From positions 1 through 52,634 of the forward strand of contig CAKNJS010000003.1 of NCBI GenBank assembly GCA_930986645.1: a DNA stretch of 52,634 nt, in the 5' to 3' direction. A program made the position numbers and the translations under genes. Below, piece after piece: positions 52,038 through 52,634 of this stretch. The notes under the pieces were generated by a model. The model was given only the letters and a program-made list of their open reading frames with translations. It was not told the DNA's origin and ran no database searches. The stretch comes from an uncultured Lachnoclostridium sp. (GTDB taxonomy: Bacteria; Bacillota; Clostridia; Lachnospirales; Lachnospiraceae). Position 1 is the stretch's first letter, and each line of letters starts with the position of its first letter.

Positions 52038-52298
52038 TTACATTTCTATATTCACATCTTCCAGCAGTTCTTCAAAAACTTTTGAAACTGCCAGAAGTAC
52101 CGTCTCGTCCTCAACAATCTCATAGACACAGTCCCCCTCGCCTTTTCGTTCTGTTTCTTTCAGAATCAGGCACTCTGCATCATCTTCCTCGGAATCTGTA
52201 ACAAGTATGTATACACTTCCGTTGATCATAGTCTCTTCAAGAACGAAAAATTCATCTTCCCCATTTCCGTCTGCGAAAGCAAATCTTACTTTTTCCAT
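52038..52298 (-). CDS. DUF1292 family protein
   Basis: An 86-residue acidic protein of a family widespread in Firmicutes and usually placed between yqgF and fur-like genes. The pattern EDEFFVLEETMINGSVYILVTD and the DDAECLILKE strand are typical. No function known. AAGGGGG lies upstream of the start. Part of the same operon as yqgF. Confidence 0.88.
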   Translation of the reverse strand: MEKVRFAFADGNGEDEFFVLEETMINGSVYILVTDSEEDDAECLILKETERKGEGDCVYEIVEDETVLLAVSKVFEELLEDVNIEM

Positions 52299-52317
52299 AA
52301 AAAATGCCCCCTTATCA

Positions 52318-52634
52318 TCATTCTCCTGCCGGCTTCTCTCCAGCCGCGTCTGCTTTCATATACAGATGGTCCAGATACCCCTGCAGGATAAAAACTGCCG
52401 CGATCTGATCAATATGTTTCTTGCGGTTTTCTCTTCTGACCCCGCTTTCGATCAAAGTTCTCTCTGCCTCCACAGTGGTAAGTCTCTCATCCCACATGAT
52501 AATCTCAAGACCTGTCCGCCTGTGTAGCATTTCCTTGAACTCAAGTGACTTTTCCGCGCGCTCCCCGATATCATTGTTCATATGTTTCGGAAATCCGAGT
52601 ACAATCTTCTCTACTCCGTACTGTCCGATTAATT
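52318..52634 (-). CDS. yqgF: Holliday junction resolvase-like protein YqgF/RuvX (5' end outside window)
   Basis: RNase H-fold nuclease thought to act in rRNA processing. Only the C-terminal 105 residues are seen. The frame is open to the window edge and reads [20 protein letters not shown], then the catalytic [14 protein letters not shown] and the final aspartate region [18 protein letters not shown]. An ATG at 52581 is internal, since conserved sequence continues upstream of it. Confidence 0.93.
   Translation of the reverse strand, partial: LIGQYGVEKIVLGFPKHMNNDIGERAEKSLEFKEMLHRRTGLEIIMWDERLTTVEAERTLIESGVRRENRKKHIDQIAAVFILQGYLDHLYMKADAAGEKPAGE

Noticed and set aside
1-52634. CRISPR arrays, tRNA or rRNA genes, phage genes, transposases
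   Set aside because: No regular short repeats with spacers, no RNA gene signatures and no transposase or phage protein frames were seen.

Overview
The window looks like the chromosome of an anaerobic gut Firmicute of the Lachnospiraceae type (Clostridia). This is inferred from gene content: class III ribonucleotide reductase, an EF-G-2 paralogue, meso-diaminopimelate dehydrogenase, DUF3793 with flavodoxin, the yqgF-DUF1292-fur-RNase J run, AAGGAGG ribosome binding sites and AT-rich sigma-A promoters. Most genes lie on the minus strand. I saw no rRNA, tRNA, CRISPR array, phage or complete insertion sequence.

Layout. 1-2600: nrdDG with tandem NrdR boxes. 2800-5500: a sodium:alanine symporter behind a single glycine aptamer, then rhamnulose-1-phosphate aldolase with phased operator-like repeats. 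5600-8200: iron and metal genes (ferritin, ZIP transporter, DUF3793-flavodoxin under a Fur box); fur itself is at 51.5-52 kb. 8.3-13.5 kb: a small P-loop ATPase, an unknown membrane protein and the TrkA/TrkH potassium system. 13.7-18.5 kb: EF-G-2, then tyrA-aroA. 18.5-25 kb: a large inverted repeat, then an arabinose locus (araR-araD-araA ... ribulokinase) interrupted by ddh, which has its own promoter. 25-29 kb: a MacB-like ABC system with a secreted CARDB-type adaptor; its ATPase seems to lack a normal start codon. 29-33.6 kb: P-loop kinase-like protein, rpsB-tsf, thpR, fructosamine kinase. 33.6-38.2 kb: cobalamin genes cbiJ and cbiG on either side of amtB-glnK, which sits behind an ANTAR-type antitermination leader; then an Lrp regulator divergent from a MATE exporter. 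39.7-47 kb: a LysM-GH18 hydrolase and a 2045-residue M26 (IgA1-protease-like) metalloprotease. 47-52.6 kb: NimA-like FMN protein, the tRNA U34 hydroxylation and methylation pair (U32 protein and TrmR), RNase J, fur, DUF1292 and partial yqgF.

The most striking object is the M26 protein at 40881-47018. One reading frame carries a signal peptide, a cohesin-like domain, an acidic linker, a sorting-signal-like segment, a second signal-peptide-like hydrophobic segment, a complete type I dockerin, a beta-solenoid module, the M26 zinc site and a second copy of the beta-solenoid module. Sorting-enzyme cleavage at the internal signal would leave a wall-bound cohesin and release a dockerin-tagged protease that could dock back onto it. 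This is a hypothesis. The clearest regulatory finding is the two-hexaloop ANTAR leader upstream of amtB.
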